A stretch of DNA of 37,997 bases from Deltaproteobacteria bacterium. GTDB taxonomy: Bacteria > Desulfobacterota > GWC2-55-46. The first letter of the stretch is position 1; each line of letters opens with the position of its first letter. The stretch lies in assembly GCA_016182655.1 (NCBI GenBank), contig JACPGB010000037.1:1-37997 (forward strand), given 5' to 3'. The notes under the pieces are model-generated. The model ran no database searches. It saw only the letters and a list, made by a program, of their open reading frames with translations, and was not told where the DNA came from. A program made the position numbers and the translations under genes. This document shows positions 1 to 9,021 of the stretch, piece after piece.

Positions 1-686
1 AGGAGCCTCTCGCCCTCCTCCATGAAGGCGGCGTTCGGTTTGAGCCTTTGCAACTTGTCGATATCGAGTTTCGCCGACATCGCGAGCATCCCGGCCGTGG
101 CCGAAGAGACCGGCATGAGCCCCGCGGACCCTATCGAGCACGGTCTGCATACTATGCCGCCCCTCTCGGAGCTGAAGCGCTTCTGCGGCTCGCTGTCCGT
201 CTTCCTGCAGACGACGCACGCGTCGAGGTGCGGCAGATACCCGAGCATGGAGAGGAGCCTGATCTCAAAGAACCTCGTGAACGAAACAGGGTCGGCCCCT
301 TCCTCTATCGCTTTCAAAAACCCGGCAAGGAGGGTGTAGACCTGCGGCATGACCTGCCCCTCGCGAGTCATCTCGGAAGTAAGCTCCAGGAGATAACACC
401 CGATTGAGAGAGCGTCTATGTCGGCCTTAAGGCCCGGGAAGGCGTCTACAAGCTTCGCCTCCTCGACGCGCACAAGCTCCGACTTATCACTATGGAAAAA
501 TACGAGGTCGAGACAGCTCATGGGGTCGAGGTTGCCGACGAACCTCTTCTTCGACCGGCGCGCTCCTTTGGCTATGCCGCGAAGCTTGCCGAAGTCGAGC
601 GTATAGAAGGTGAGTATCCTGTCGGATTCCCCGTAGTCGAAGGAGTTCAAGACTATCGCGGCGGTCTTGAAGAGCCCCCTCTTCAC
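1..686 (-). CDS. recO: DNA repair protein RecO (3' end cut by window edge)
   Basis: RecO mediates loading of RecA during RecFOR recombinational repair; it has an N-terminal OB fold that binds single-stranded DNA and a C-terminal helical domain with a zinc site. I translated 228 codons from a GTG start at 686-684. The N-terminus carries the family pattern (SFDYGESDRILTFYT, then GKLRGIAKGARRSKKRF at about residues 33-49). Four cysteines in CVVC (157-160) and CRPC (180-183) match the RecO zinc motif. The family is usually about 240-250 residues, so only about 15-20 C-terminal residues lie off the window. The GTG overlaps the mgtE stop codon (GTGA), a translational-coupling arrangement that supports this start. 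Identification is firm; the exact C-terminus cannot be seen. Confidence 0.9.
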   Translation of the reverse strand, partial: MKRGLFKTAAIVLNSFDYGESDRILTFYTLDFGKLRGIAKGARRSKKRFVGNLDPMSCLDLVFFHSDKSELVRVEEAKLVDAFPGLKADIDALSIGCYLLELTSEMTREGQVMPQVYTLLAGFLKAIEEGADPVSFTRFFEIRLLSMLGYLPHLDACVVCRKTDSEPQKRFSSERGGIVCRPCSIGSAGLMPVSSATAGMLAMSAKLDIDKLQRLKPNAAFMEEGERL

Positions 687-2041
687 AGGAGCCCCGCCTT
701 CATGAAGACCGTCGCAAGACCCAGGAAGGTGAAGAAGCCGCCTATGTCGGTGCAGGTGGTGACGAATATCGAGGACGATATCGCCGGGTCGACCTTGAAC
801 CACTTGAGTATCAAGGGTATGAGCGAGCCGGAAAGGCCCGCTATGACGAGGTTGAAGGTCATGGCGAGGAAGAGGAGTAGCCCTACGATGGGCTTGACCC
901 CGAAGATGTAAGCGATGACGCCCGCCGTCATCCCTGTCATGAGGCCGTTGGCGAGCCCCACCGAGGCCTCCTTGAAGAGTATCCACCTCGCGTTCTTCAA
1001 GGACAATTCACCGAGCGCGAGACCGCGGACGACGACCGTTATGGCCTGTGTCGCGGCGTTGCCGCCCATGCCCGCGACTATGGGCATGAGGACCGCGAGT
1101 ATTACGAACTTCTCTATCGTCCCCTGGAATAGCTTTACTACGGACGCGGCAAGGAATGCCGTGCCGAGGTTGACGAAGAGCCACGGCGCCCTCATCCATA
1201 TCGAGCGCGCTGGCTGGTCCATGACGCGCTCCTCGATGTTCAGGCCCGCCATCTTGTAGAAGTCCTCGAATATCTCCTCCTCGAGGACGTCGACGACGTC
1301 GTCTATGGTTATGCGGCCTACGAGCCTGCCGTCGTGGTCGACGACCGGGAGAGAGATAAGGTCGTAGCGCTGGAATACCTTGGTCACCTCTTCCTGGTCG
1401 AGGTCGGTCCCGACCATCCTCGGCTCCCTGTCCGCTATCTCTATTATCCTCTGCTTCGGGGGGGCGAGTATGAGCTTATCGAGTGAGACGGTCCCGAGGA
1501 GCTTCCGGTCCCTGTCCACGACGAAGACGTTCGAGATGTGCTCGATGACCTTGCTCTTCTTTCTTACCTCCTCGATCGTCTCCTCGACTGTCGCGTCCTC
1601 GGGGACCGAGGCGAGCTCGGCCTGCATCTTTCCGCCGGCGGTGTCCTCGGGGTAGACGAGGAGCTTCTGGACCTCGATCGACTCCTGCCTGTCGATCCCC
1701 TCGAGGACCTGTTTCGCGTCCTCGAGCGGGAGCTCTGAGATGACGTCGGCCGCGTCGTCGGTCTCCATCTCGTGGACGACGTCGATGAGCTCTTCGGAGG
1801 AGATGGACGAGATGAGGGTCTTACGGAGGCGCTCGTCTACCTCTAAAAGGACCTCGGAGGCGAGTTCCGGCTCAAGGAGCCTGAATACCCGTACAGCCTC
1901 GTCATCATCGAGGTTGCTGAAGACGCGCCCGATGTCGGAAGCGTGCAGTTCAGAGAGCAATTCCTTAAGGGCCGGTTCGTTGCCTGCCTCAAGGAGTGGC
2001 TTGACCTCCTCTGTATGGTCTGTCCTCGCCTCTATGGTCAT
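683..2041 (-). CDS. mgtE: Magnesium transporter MgtE
   Basis: Inner-membrane Mg2+ channel of the MgtE/SLC41 family, 452 residues from the ATG at 2041, the usual family length. Order of domains: superhelical N-domain (about 1-130), a tandem CBS pair (about 137-255, beginning after YPEDTAGG), then five membrane helices from about residue 285. The pore signature GMGGNAAT lies near 324-331, and the conserved pore-lining aspartate is Asp432 in TTCTDIGG; both are known MgtE hallmarks. A longer reading frame opens at 2173, but a good promoter sits there (2164-2192), so transcription should begin downstream of it; ATG 2041 with GGAAGA just upstream is preferred. The stop overlaps recO by 4 bp, suggesting a two-gene unit. 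The leader of about 115 nt shows no M-box-like magnesium riboswitch that I can recognise. Confidence 0.93.
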   Translation of the reverse strand: MTIEARTDHTEEVKPLLEAGNEPALKELLSELHASDIGRVFSNLDDDEAVRVFRLLEPELASEVLLEVDERLRKTLISSISSEELIDVVHEMETDDAADVISELPLEDAKQVLEGIDRQESIEVQKLLVYPEDTAGGKMQAELASVPEDATVEETIEEVRKKSKVIEHISNVFVVDRDRKLLGTVSLDKLILAPPKQRIIEIADREPRMVGTDLDQEEVTKVFQRYDLISLPVVDHDGRLVGRITIDDVVDVLEEEIFEDFYKMAGLNIEERVMDQPARSIWMRAPWLFVNLGTAFLAASVVKLFQGTIEKFVILAVLMPIVAGMGGNAATQAITVVVRGLALGELSLKNARWILFKEASVGLANGLMTGMTAGVIAYIFGVKPIVGLLLFLAMTFNLVIAGLSGSLIPLILKWFKVDPAISSSIFVTTCTDIGGFFTFLGLATVFMKAGLL

Positions 2042-2163
2042 GGGTCTTCCGCGGGTGGATCGATTGAATCTGAAATTTCCTGCGAAGGAAGGGTTTTTAC
2101 CGGTACGCTCGGGTTTCAGAACAGCGCGCTCGGAAAACGCGATCTTTTTCAGCGGCCTTTTAA

Positions 2164-2192
2164 AAATTAGCACTGAGCATTAGATAAGTCAA
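2164..2192 (-). promoter_or_regulatory. Sigma-70-type promoter for mgtE-recO
   Basis: On the minus strand a -35 box TTGACT (2192-2187) is followed after exactly 17 nt by TAATTT (2169-2164). Predicted transcription starts near 2157, giving a leader of about 115 nt before ATG 2041. The site separates mgtE from the stress block upstream and excludes the upstream in-frame start at 2173. Confidence 0.6.
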
Positions 2193-2283
2193 CAGATATA
2201 TGGCTGTTTTTCGAAGGGCTGAAGAAGAAAATGAGAGGGAAAAACCGTTCCGGACAGGCTTGGAAAACGAATGGCCCTTTCTG

Positions 2284-3120
2284 CTATCTTTCGAGAAAGA
2301 ACGGGCCCTCGATGTTCCTCATGACGTGCTCGGTCGTGGAGCCGAGCACCATTTCGACTATCCTCGAGTGATGGGAAGTACCCATGAAGATGAGGTCGTG
2401 GCCGTTCTCCTTACAATAGTTCTCGATGGCCACAGGCGCGTCGCCCTTAAGCGGCGCAAAGCTCGCCTTGACGCCGTAGGGCTTCAAGTAGTTCTCCGCG
2501 TCTTTCAAAAGCGCGAGGTCTTCGGTGGTATCCGGGGCGACGGATACGACGGTAAGCGGGAGGTCGAACGCGCTTGCCCATTCGGCGGCCGAGTGCATGG
2601 CTCTCGAGGCCGTGGGACTCCCGTCATAGGCGAGGAGAGGCCTCTCCGGCTCCATGAACGTCTCAGGCACGACCATCACCGGCTTAGGCGACCGCCTCAA
2701 GACCGTCTCGGTCGTCGAGCCCAGAAGCCCGTACTCGAACCTGGCGTTAAGCCCCCTTTTTCCTATTATGACGAGGTCGGCGAGCCTCGCCTTGTCGCAA
2801 ATTTCCGTGGCTACGACCCCGTAGCCGATCGATGACTCGCACATGAGCCCCTCTTTGGCGCAGGCCGCTTCGAAATCTCCGAGGATGGTCTTGCCTCTGG
2901 TCTCCAGCGCCTCGCGCATCCTTGAAGAGAAGTTCATGAACGGCTCGAACCCGAGCGAGCCCGAGAGGTCGTGCAGGAACGGGCCTTCAAGGGCGACCAC
3001 GTCGACGACGTTCAAGCCTATGAGGCCCGCCTTGAACTTCCTCGCGAGCCACAACCCGTATTCGAGCGCGGCCTTGCCGTTTTCGGACCCGTCCTGAGGT
3101 ATGAGTATGTTCTTTATCAT
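2284..3120 (-). CDS. Universal stress protein with two tandem UspA domains
   Basis: Cytoplasmic universal stress protein of 278 residues, about twice a single Usp domain. Domain 1 starts MIKNILIPQDGSENGKAAL and ends with a nucleotide-loop-like GKRG...LLGSTTE near residue 130; domain 2 starts near LLAYDGSPTASRAM (about 163) and ends MGTSHHS...VLGSTTEHV. Both domains therefore keep the glycine-rich GxxG/GS loop typical of ATP-binding Usp proteins, the second in degenerate form. The ATG overlaps the stop of the Clp ATPase gene by 4 bp (ATGA), so it is probably translated from the same mRNA. Family membership is clear; the physiological trigger is not visible. Function beyond stress-linked nucleotide binding is unknown. 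Confidence 0.88.
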   Translation of the reverse strand: MIKNILIPQDGSENGKAALEYGLWLARKFKAGLIGLNVVDVVALEGPFLHDLSGSLGFEPFMNFSSRMREALETRGKTILGDFEAACAKEGLMCESSIGYGVVATEICDKARLADLVIIGKRGLNARFEYGLLGSTTETVLRRSPKPVMVVPETFMEPERPLLAYDGSPTASRAMHSAAEWASAFDLPLTVVSVAPDTTEDLALLKDAENYLKPYGVKASFAPLKGDAPVAIENYCKENGHDLIFMGTSHHSRIVEMVLGSTTEHVMRNIEGPFFLER

Positions 3121-5396
3121 GCTAACGCGGGCTCCCCGGCCGAAGACGTATCGACGACCACCTCGTCATCGACGGCGTCGACCCTGAAAAAGTCCCCATC
3201 CTTCCACTTGAGCGTCACAGGCACCTTCACCTTCTCGTCCACGTGGCGCTTCAGGAACCTCGCCCCGTACTTCTGGTTATATCCCTTATTGACGAGCGCG
3301 TCAACCGCCTTCTCGGTCACGACAAGGTGCTTGCCGTAGGTCTCCATGTGGTCCCTGATCTTGTCGAGGTAGAGGTTAGTGAGCGCCTTGACCTCCTCCA
3401 CCGTAAGAGGCGTAAATACTATGATATCGTCTATGCGGTTCAGGAACTCCGGGGAAAGCGACCCCTCCACGTCCTTCAATATGTCCTTCTTGAAGGCGTG
3501 GGTGTCCTGCCCCTCGGGCATGAACCCGAGCGGCTTAACGTACTTCTTGAACATGTCGACGCCGAGGTTGCTTGTCATTATGATGACGGTATCGCTGAAG
3601 TAGACCCTTTTTCCGCGGCCGTCGGTGAGCCACCCCTCGTCAAAGACCTGGAGGAAGAGGTTCAATACGTACGGGTGCGCCTTCTCGATCTCGTCCAGAA
3701 GGACGACCGAGTACGGGTTTTCGCGGACAGGGTTCGAAAGCAACCCCCCACGCTCGGAGCCTACTATGCCTCTGGGCATGCCGATGAGCTTATCGACCGC
3801 GACGGCCGAGTCCTTGTACTCGCTCATGTCCACCCGTATCATCTTCTTTTCATCCCCGAACAGGTACTCGGCGAGGGCCTTTGCGAGCTCGGTCTTGCCC
3901 ACGCCTGTGGGGCCTAAAAAGAGCAATACGCCGTCGGGCTTCGAGAAGTTCTCTTTCAAAGGCCCTTTGTTGAGCCTGAGTCTCTTGGATAAGGCCGTCA
4001 CCGCCTCTTTCTGGCCTATGACCCTCCTGGACAAAGACTTTTCCATGTCCTTGAACCTGCCGACCGTGTCCCTGAAGATCATGTCCCTGGGTATCTTCGT
4101 CTCCTGGGATATGACCTCTATGACGTCGCTGGATTTCACCGGCTCTGTCGGCCTGTTTATCTCTACCTTTACGCACGAGGTATCAAGCCAGCCGATGACC
4201 TTGTCGGGCATCTTCAAGGACCTCATGTACCTCTGGCTCATATCGAGCGAGGTCTCTATCGCCTCGTCGGTGATCGCGACCGAGTAGCTCTTCTCGAGCC
4301 TGCCGCGTATGCCGTAGAGGATCTTGCGCGTCTCGTCGACCGTGGGTTCGGCGATGTTCACGAGGCGGAAGCGCCTTGCAAGGGCCTCGTCCTCGGCTAT
4401 GAACTCCTTGTACTCGGAGAGGGTCGTGGCGCCTATTATCTGCACCTCGCCCCTGGACAGGGTGGATTTAAAGATGTTGGCGGCGTCAGACGGCACGCCC
4501 ATCGCCGAGCCCGCGCCGATGAGCGTGTGGGCCTCGTCTATGAAGAAGATGATGTTCTTCTTCTCCTTTATCTCCTTTATTATCTTCTCTATCCTGTCCT
4601 CGAACATCCCCCTGAAGATGGTCCCGGCCACTACCGAGTTCATCTGGAGGTTCACTATCTGCTTGTCCCTCAACCTCTTGGGGACCCTCTTAGGCTCAAG
4701 CTCTATCCTTCTTGCGAGCCCCTCGACAACGGCGGTCTTGCCGACGCCGGGCTCGCCTATCACCATGACGGAGTTGGAACGGTCTACGTGGCAGAGTATC
4801 TCCATCACCTGCTCGATCTCGGCGTCCCTGCCGACTATGATCGGCAGTTTGTCGAACCTCGCGAGCTTATTCAGATTTACGGCGAAGTGCTTGAGATTAG
4901 GAGGGAGTTCGTATTTCTTCTTGAGCTCCTCTTCCATTTCCTCTTTGCTCCTTACTTTAACGGTTATCCTCCTCATCACATAATCCGGGTCGAGCCCGAA
5001 CGAGCGGAAGACCTTTGCGGGCAGGCTGTGGTTCTCCTGGAATATGGCGATGAAGAGGTCGGTGGAGTCGAGCTCCTCCCTACCCCACCTCTGGGCTTCT
5101 TCACGGGCGAGCCTGAACACGTTACGGGTAGCAGGAGGAATCTTGAGACCAAGTCCGATGTACTGGCGGGAGACGTTCAGATGCTCGTTCAGAAAGTTGA
5201 TAACATGGAATACGTCGAGGTTCAGGTCCTCCATCACTTCCCTGAAGAAGTTCTCCTCGACCTTGGCGAAGGCCAGGAAGAGATGTTCGACGCCGAGATA
5301 ATAGTGCTGGCGGGTCTTACTCTCCTCGATAGCCGCCTCGAGTACCTTCCTGGCGGCAGGCGTGAGTTTTTCCTTTATATCTTCCAGTTCAGTCAT
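3117..5396 (-). CDS. clpA: ClpA-like AAA+ unfoldase (Clp/Hsp100, no ClpB middle domain)
   Basis: 759-residue Hsp100 protein with a double Clp N-domain (about 1-145) and two AAA+ modules. Walker A1 is GEPGVGKT (214-221), Walker B1 FFIDEAH (284-290), Walker A2 GPTGVGKT (485-492), with Walker B2 in VVLLDEIEKAHP. Between the modules there is no long coiled-coil middle domain, so it is not ClpB; length and layout fit ClpA. A tripeptide LGF at 623-625, in the position of the IGL/LGF loop that docks ClpP, suggests it feeds substrates to ClpP, which is not encoded in this window. It likely unfolds proteins for degradation in the cytoplasm. Start ATG 5396 has AGAGG 5 nt upstream. The gene overlaps the Usp gene by 4 bp. 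The ClpA versus ClpC label is by domain layout only. Confidence 0.88.
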   Translation of the reverse strand: MTELEDIKEKLTPAARKVLEAAIEESKTRQHYYLGVEHLFLAFAKVEENFFREVMEDLNLDVFHVINFLNEHLNVSRQYIGLGLKIPPATRNVFRLAREEAQRWGREELDSTDLFIAIFQENHSLPAKVFRSFGLDPDYVMRRITVKVRSKEEMEEELKKKYELPPNLKHFAVNLNKLARFDKLPIIVGRDAEIEQVMEILCHVDRSNSVMVIGEPGVGKTAVVEGLARRIELEPKRVPKRLRDKQIVNLQMNSVVAGTIFRGMFEDRIEKIIKEIKEKKNIIFFIDEAHTLIGAGSAMGVPSDAANIFKSTLSRGEVQIIGATTLSEYKEFIAEDEALARRFRLVNIAEPTVDETRKILYGIRGRLEKSYSVAITDEAIETSLDMSQRYMRSLKMPDKVIGWLDTSCVKVEINRPTEPVKSSDVIEVISQETKIPRDMIFRDTVGRFKDMEKSLSRRVIGQKEAVTALSKRLRLNKGPLKENFSKPDGVLLFLGPTGVGKTELAKALAEYLFGDEKKMIRVDMSEYKDSAVAVDKLIGMPRGIVGSERGGLLSNPVRENPYSVVLLDEIEKAHPYVLNLFLQVFDEGWLTDGRGKRVYFSDTVIIMTSNLGVDMFKKYVKPLGFMPEGQDTHAFKKDILKDVEGSLSPEFLNRIDDIIVFTPLTVEEVKALTNLYLDKIRDHMETYGKHLVVTEKAVDALVNKGYNQKYGARFLKRHVDEKVKVPVTLKWKDGDFFRVDAVDDEVVVDTSSAGEPALA

Positions 5397-5440
5397 GGTA
5401 ACCTCTTGAGGGCCGGGGCCTTCTGACCGGACCTGTCTTT

Positions 5441-5461
5441 CCGGGGTCCTCGAACCCCCGG
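5441..5461 (-). other. Hairpin in the clpA leader
   Basis: An inverted repeat (CCGGGG ... CCCCGG with a 9-nt loop) lies about 45 nt upstream of the clpA start. There is no T-run, so it is not a typical terminator; it may just be leader structure. The 167-bp gap between the clpA and cbpA genes shows no convincing promoter to me. Confidence 0.35.
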
Positions 5462-5563
5462 AGGTTAATGAGTTGATCTTGAACCGCTAATGCGCGGTTT
5501 GCTAACCGGAAGCGGGCAACCGCCGCCCTTTCGGGACTTCGGCAACCCTTTTATACATATATT

Positions 5564-6451
5564 CTACCATAATCCCTTCCGCGGGTCATAAGTATTTATT
5601 CGTGAAAATTCTTCAATAAGCTCTTTACTCCTGCCGTCAACGGCCTTTTGCGCGGCTATCTGGATGATGACGTACTCGTCTCCCCTGCCTCCGGCGCCGT
5701 AGACGCCCTTTCCTTTTATCCGGAGCTTCTGTCCGCTCCTTATCCCCGGCGGGACCTTTATGGTGGTCATGCCGTCGATGGTCGGTACTTGTATATCGGC
5801 GCCAAGCACGGCTTCCTTTATATTTATCGGCACATCGACGTAAATATCGTTATCGACCCTCCTGAAATACCGGTGCGGCTGGACCTCGGTTATAATGTAG
5901 AGGTCGCCGGGGCCGCCGTCGCCGGGCTCGCCTTTTCCCGGGACCCTTACCCTTCCGCCGCTCTTGACGCCGGGCGGTATCTTTACCGTAATGGTCTCGC
6001 TCCCGCCCCGCCTCGGGACCGCTATCCTCACCTCGGCCCCCTTTACCGCCTGCAGGAAGTCGAGCGTTACCGAATACTCGAGGTCAGAGCCCTTACGCGG
6101 GCCCCTCCTTCCGCCCTTGCCGAATATCTCGCTGAATACGTCCTCGAAGCCTCCGATGTTGCCGAAGCCGAAGTCCTCGAAGTGGACTCCGCCGCCAGGA
6201 GGCGGATACCCGCCGCCCATCCCCGGCTCGTAGCCGACGGATCCCGTAAGGTCATAATCGGACCTCTTCTTGGGGTCGGAGAGGACGCCGTACGCCTCGT
6301 TTATCTCCTTGAACTTCGCCTCCATCTCGGCCTTCTTATCCGGATGGAGGTCGGGGTGGAACTTCCTGGCGAGGTTCCTGTACGCCTTTTTTATGTCGTC
6401 CTCGGCCGCGTTTCTCGCGACCCCGAGGATCTCGTAATAGTCCTTGGCCAT
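5564..6451 (-). CDS. cbpA: DnaJ-family co-chaperone, CbpA type (no zinc finger)
   Basis: 295-residue J-domain protein. The J domain spans about 1-70 and contains the catalytic HPD at 32-34, which stimulates DnaK ATPase. A Gly/Phe/Pro-rich linker follows (about 75-105, [12 protein letters not shown] then [13 protein letters not shown]), then two beta-rich client-binding domains with [13 protein letters not shown] and [13 protein letters not shown]. The four CxxCxGxG repeats of canonical DnaJ are absent, so this is a class-B/CbpA-like co-chaperone rather than class-A DnaJ. It lies downstream of dnaK on the same strand, separated by 361 bp containing a strong hairpin, so it may have its own transcript. 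It would work with the neighbouring DnaK in the cytoplasm. Confidence 0.92.
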   Translation of the reverse strand: MAKDYYEILGVARNAAEDDIKKAYRNLARKFHPDLHPDKKAEMEAKFKEINEAYGVLSDPKKRSDYDLTGSVGYEPGMGGGYPPPGGGVHFEDFGFGNIGGFEDVFSEIFGKGGRRGPRKGSDLEYSVTLDFLQAVKGAEVRIAVPRRGGSETITVKIPPGVKSGGRVRVPGKGEPGDGGPGDLYIITEVQPHRYFRRVDNDIYVDVPINIKEAVLGADIQVPTIDGMTTIKVPPGIRSGQKLRIKGKGVYGAGGRGDEYVIIQIAAQKAVDGRSKELIEEFSRINTYDPRKGLW

Positions 6452-6812
6452 TCTACCGAAGTGTTGTTTAAAATACAGTTAAAGTGCGGAAAGGCGGCAA
6501 ACGCGCGGGCTTAAGACGAGTTGCTGAAAGGGACCTTCGGGCCGGAAGATCGATACCGGGAGGGACGGCGTAACGCCGTCCCTCCCGGTCCCTTTATTTT
6601 GAGAAAGGCCCAGGTCGATCCTTCATAACGGGCCTTGATGCTTTATAAACCGACAGGCAGGCAACTGGAGAAAAAGACTGCCACCGTTTCAACGTACCCC
6701 TCAGACCCCCTGCACCCCTTTATAACGGATGGCGCGAAAACCCATCCCCCAAAGCCGCGCCCTCGCTCCCCTCCCCCTATTTTCTCCTCCTGCGCGGTCC
6801 CACTTGCCCGGG
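6452..6812. other. Gene-free interval between cbpA and dnaK
   Basis: 361 bp with no credible coding frame. It contains the long hairpin at 6555-6589 and, next to the dnaK stop, a pyrimidine-rich stretch (plus strand, about 6750-6800). I see no clear promoter for cbpA. Confidence 0.5.
6555..6589. terminator. Perfect 16-bp hairpin downstream of dnaK
   Basis: Two 16-nt arms (6555-6570 and 6574-6589) pair perfectly around a TAA loop. The T-rich tail (CCCTTTATTTT) lies on the plus-strand side, whereas the flanking genes are on the minus strand. It may therefore be an mRNA-stabilising 3' stem for dnaK or a barrier to plus-strand transcription, rather than a textbook terminator of dnaK. Confidence 0.55.
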
Positions 6813-8711
6813 TTACTTCTGCTCGTCGACTACTTCAGCGTCGACCACGTCGCCCTGCTTATGCGCGCCTTCCTGGCCCGGCGCCCCGGCGGCCTGGCCT
6901 GATGCCGCCGCTTCCTTGTACATCATCTCAGCCACCTTGTGGGAGGCCTGGGTGACCTTGGCTACCGCATCTTTTAACGGCTCAAGCTCGTTCTGCTCGA
7001 GGGCTTTCTTCGCCTCGGCGACCGCTTCCTCAACGGCCTTTGCGTCCGCCTCAGGCACCTTGGCGCGGTTCTCGTTCAGGAGCTTCTCGGTCGAGTATAC
7101 AAGAGAGTCGAGCTGGTTTCTCGTCTCGACTACCTCTTTTCTCTTTTTATCCTCATCGGCGTGCTGTTCGCCTTCCTTTACCATTTTCTCGACCTCGTCC
7201 TTGTTGAGACCCGAGGATGCCGTAATGGTTATCCTCTGTTCCTTGTTCGTGGCGAGGTCCTTTGCAGAGACGTTAAGGATGCCGTTCGCGTCGATGTCGA
7301 AAGCGACCTCGACCTGGGGCACGCCGCGCGGAGCCGACGGGATGCCTATGAGGTGGAACCTGCCGAGCGTCCTGTTGTCGCGGGCTATCTGCCTCTCGCC
7401 CTGGAGGACGTGTATCTCGACCTGCGTCTGGTTGTCGGCGGCGGTCGTGAATATCTCCTTCTTCTTCGTCGGTATCGTCGTGTTCCTCTGTATGAGGGCG
7501 GTCATCACCCCGCCGAGCGTCTCAACGCCGAGGGAAAGAGGGGTCACGTCGAGGAGGACGACGTCCTTGACCTCGCCTGCCAGAACCGCGCCCTGTATCG
7601 CCGCGCCTATGGCAACGACCTCGTCGGGGTTAACGCCCTTATGCGGCTCTTTTCCGAAAAAGGTCTTTACGAACTGCTGTATCGCGGGCATCCTCGTCAT
7701 GCCGCCGACAAGGACGACCTCGTTTATGTCGGAGGCCTTCAACCCCGCGTCCTTCAACGCCTGCTCGCACGGCCTGTGGCTCCTCTCGACGAGGTCGGAG
7801 ACGAGCTGTTCGAGCTTGGCCCTCGATATCCTCATGACGAGGTGCTTGGGGCCCGTTGCGTCGGCGGTTATGAACGGCAGGTTTATCTCGGTCTCCATGG
7901 TGGAGGAGAGCTCGATCTTCGCCTTTTCGGCCGCCTCACGGAGCCTCTGCAGGGCCATCCTGTCCTTTGACAAGTCTATGCCCTGGTCCTTCTTGAACTC
8001 GCTTATGAGCCAGTCGATTATGCGCTGGTCGAAGTTGTCGCCGCCCAAGTGCGTGTCGCCGTTCGTGGACTTGACCTCGAATACGCCCTCGCCGACTTCC
8101 AATATCGAGACATCGAATGTGCCGCCGCCGAAGTCGTATACCGCGATTATCTCGTCCTTCTTCTTGTCGAGCCCGTAGGCGAGCGAAGACGCCGTCGGCT
8201 CGTTTATTATCCTCTTTACGTCAAGTCCGGCTATCTTTCCGGCGTCCTTAGTCGCCTGCCTCTGGGCGTCGTTAAAGTACGCGGGGACCGTTATGACCGC
8301 TTCCGTCACGGTCTCGCCGAGGTAGGCCTCGGCCGACCTCTTGAGCTTCTGGAGGATCATCGCCGATATTTCAGGGGGGAGGAAGTCCTTGCCCATGTTC
8401 GACGATTTGACGACGGCCCTGCCTGAAGAGTCCCTCTCCACCTTGTAGGGGACCATCTTCATCTCCTCGTTTACCTCTTCGAAACCCCTGCCCATGAACC
8501 TCTTTATCGAGAATATGGTGTTCTCGTGGTTTGTGACCGCCTGCCTCTTTGCGACCTGGCCGACGAGTATTTCCTTGTCCTTGGTAAAAGCGACGACAGA
8601 GGGGGTTATCCTGGACCCCTCTTCATTCACTATTACCTTCGGCTCCCCGGCCTCCATCACCGCGACGACCGAATTCGTGGTGCCGAGGTCTATGCCGATA
8701 ATCTTTCCCAT
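6813..8711 (-). CDS. dnaK: Molecular chaperone DnaK (Hsp70)
   Basis: 632-residue Hsp70. The nucleotide-binding domain shows [10 protein letters not shown] at the N-terminus, [12 protein letters not shown] near residue 195, and [11 protein letters not shown] near 340; the interdomain linker is [15 protein letters not shown], followed by the substrate-binding domain and helical lid, with an acidic C-terminal [12 protein letters not shown] typical of bacterial DnaK. ATP-driven folding of client proteins in the cytoplasm, with J-protein partners such as the CbpA encoded next door. No grpE or hrcA gene is adjacent, unlike many hrcA-grpE-dnaK-dnaJ operons. Start ATG 8711 has a strong AAGGAGG (8725-8719). 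A sigma-70-type promoter lies immediately upstream; no CIRCE element is apparent. Confidence 0.97.
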   Translation of the reverse strand: MGKIIGIDLGTTNSVVAVMEAGEPKVIVNEEGSRITPSVVAFTKDKEILVGQVAKRQAVTNHENTIFSIKRFMGRGFEEVNEEMKMVPYKVERDSSGRAVVKSSNMGKDFLPPEISAMILQKLKRSAEAYLGETVTEAVITVPAYFNDAQRQATKDAGKIAGLDVKRIINEPTASSLAYGLDKKKDEIIAVYDFGGGTFDVSILEVGEGVFEVKSTNGDTHLGGDNFDQRIIDWLISEFKKDQGIDLSKDRMALQRLREAAEKAKIELSSTMETEINLPFITADATGPKHLVMRISRAKLEQLVSDLVERSHRPCEQALKDAGLKASDINEVVLVGGMTRMPAIQQFVKTFFGKEPHKGVNPDEVVAIGAAIQGAVLAGEVKDVVLLDVTPLSLGVETLGGVMTALIQRNTTIPTKKKEIFTTAADNQTQVEIHVLQGERQIARDNRTLGRFHLIGIPSAPRGVPQVEVAFDIDANGILNVSAKDLATNKEQRITITASSGLNKDEVEKMVKEGEQHADEDKKRKEVVETRNQLDSLVYSTEKLLNENRAKVPEADAKAVEEAVAEAKKALEQNELEPLKDAVAKVTQASHKVAEMMYKEAAASGQAAGAPGQEGAHKQGDVVDAEVVDEQK

Positions 8712-8732
8712 CCTGATTCCTCCTTAAGATTT

Positions 8733-8760
8733 ACTATATCTTTTTTATTTTGCTTGTCAA
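8733..8760 (-). promoter_or_regulatory. Promoter for dnaK with very short leader
   Basis: Minus strand: consensus TTGACA (8760-8755), 16-nt spacer, TATAGT (8738-8733). Initiation near 8726 leaves a leader of about 15 nt that is essentially the Shine-Dalgarno AAGGAGG plus spacing. An inverted repeat TTACGCC (8790-8796) / GGCGTAA (8812-8818) lies 30-60 bp upstream and could be an operator, but that is only a guess. Confidence 0.6.
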
Positions 8761-8837
8761 TTCGGCGGCAAGCGGCCTTTTGTCAATGTTTACGCCTGTT
8801 TTTACGAGTATGGCGTAACGTTAATATAGGTACGCGC

Positions 8838-8872
8838 GCGCCCCGTGTCAAGGGGGCGCAGCGATTTTTTTT
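8838..8872 (+). terminator. Terminator-like hairpin between divergent dnaK and atpE
   Basis: GCGCCCC (8838-8844) pairs with GGGGCGC (8853-8859) and is followed on the plus strand by GCGA and eight Ts (8865-8872). No plus-strand gene precedes it; it may insulate atpE from transcription antisense to dnaK. Confidence 0.4.
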
Positions 8873-8920
8873 GAGCCGGAGGACCTTGCTGCGAGCGGGG
8901 TAAAACCAAGCAAAATATCC

Positions 8921-8949
8921 TTGACACGGGTATATGCGATTGATATATT
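8921..8949 (+). promoter_or_regulatory. Consensus sigma-70 promoter for atpE
   Basis: TTGACA (8921-8926), exactly 17 nt, then TATATT (8944-8949). Start of transcription near 8956 gives a leader of about 65 nt. The near-ideal match fits the high expression expected for the most abundant F0 subunit. Confidence 0.75.
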
Positions 8950-9021
8950 AAGCGTCTATAAAAAATTTGAATATTGCTTAAATCCGCGCATTGTGGCTAA
9001 GCAAAGGAGGTAATTTAAGTC

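Noticed and set aside
2042..2157. M-box magnesium riboswitch ahead of mgtE
   Set aside because: The leader is only about 115 nt and shows none of the conserved M-box motifs I know.
6635..6955. 106-residue plus-strand frame upstream of and into dnaK
   Set aside because: Proline/arginine-rich, antisense to dnaK in its 3' part, no ribosome-binding site.
8712..9021. CIRCE element controlling dnaK
   Set aside because: No TTAGCACTC-N9-GAGTGCTAA-type repeat is found between dnaK and atpE.
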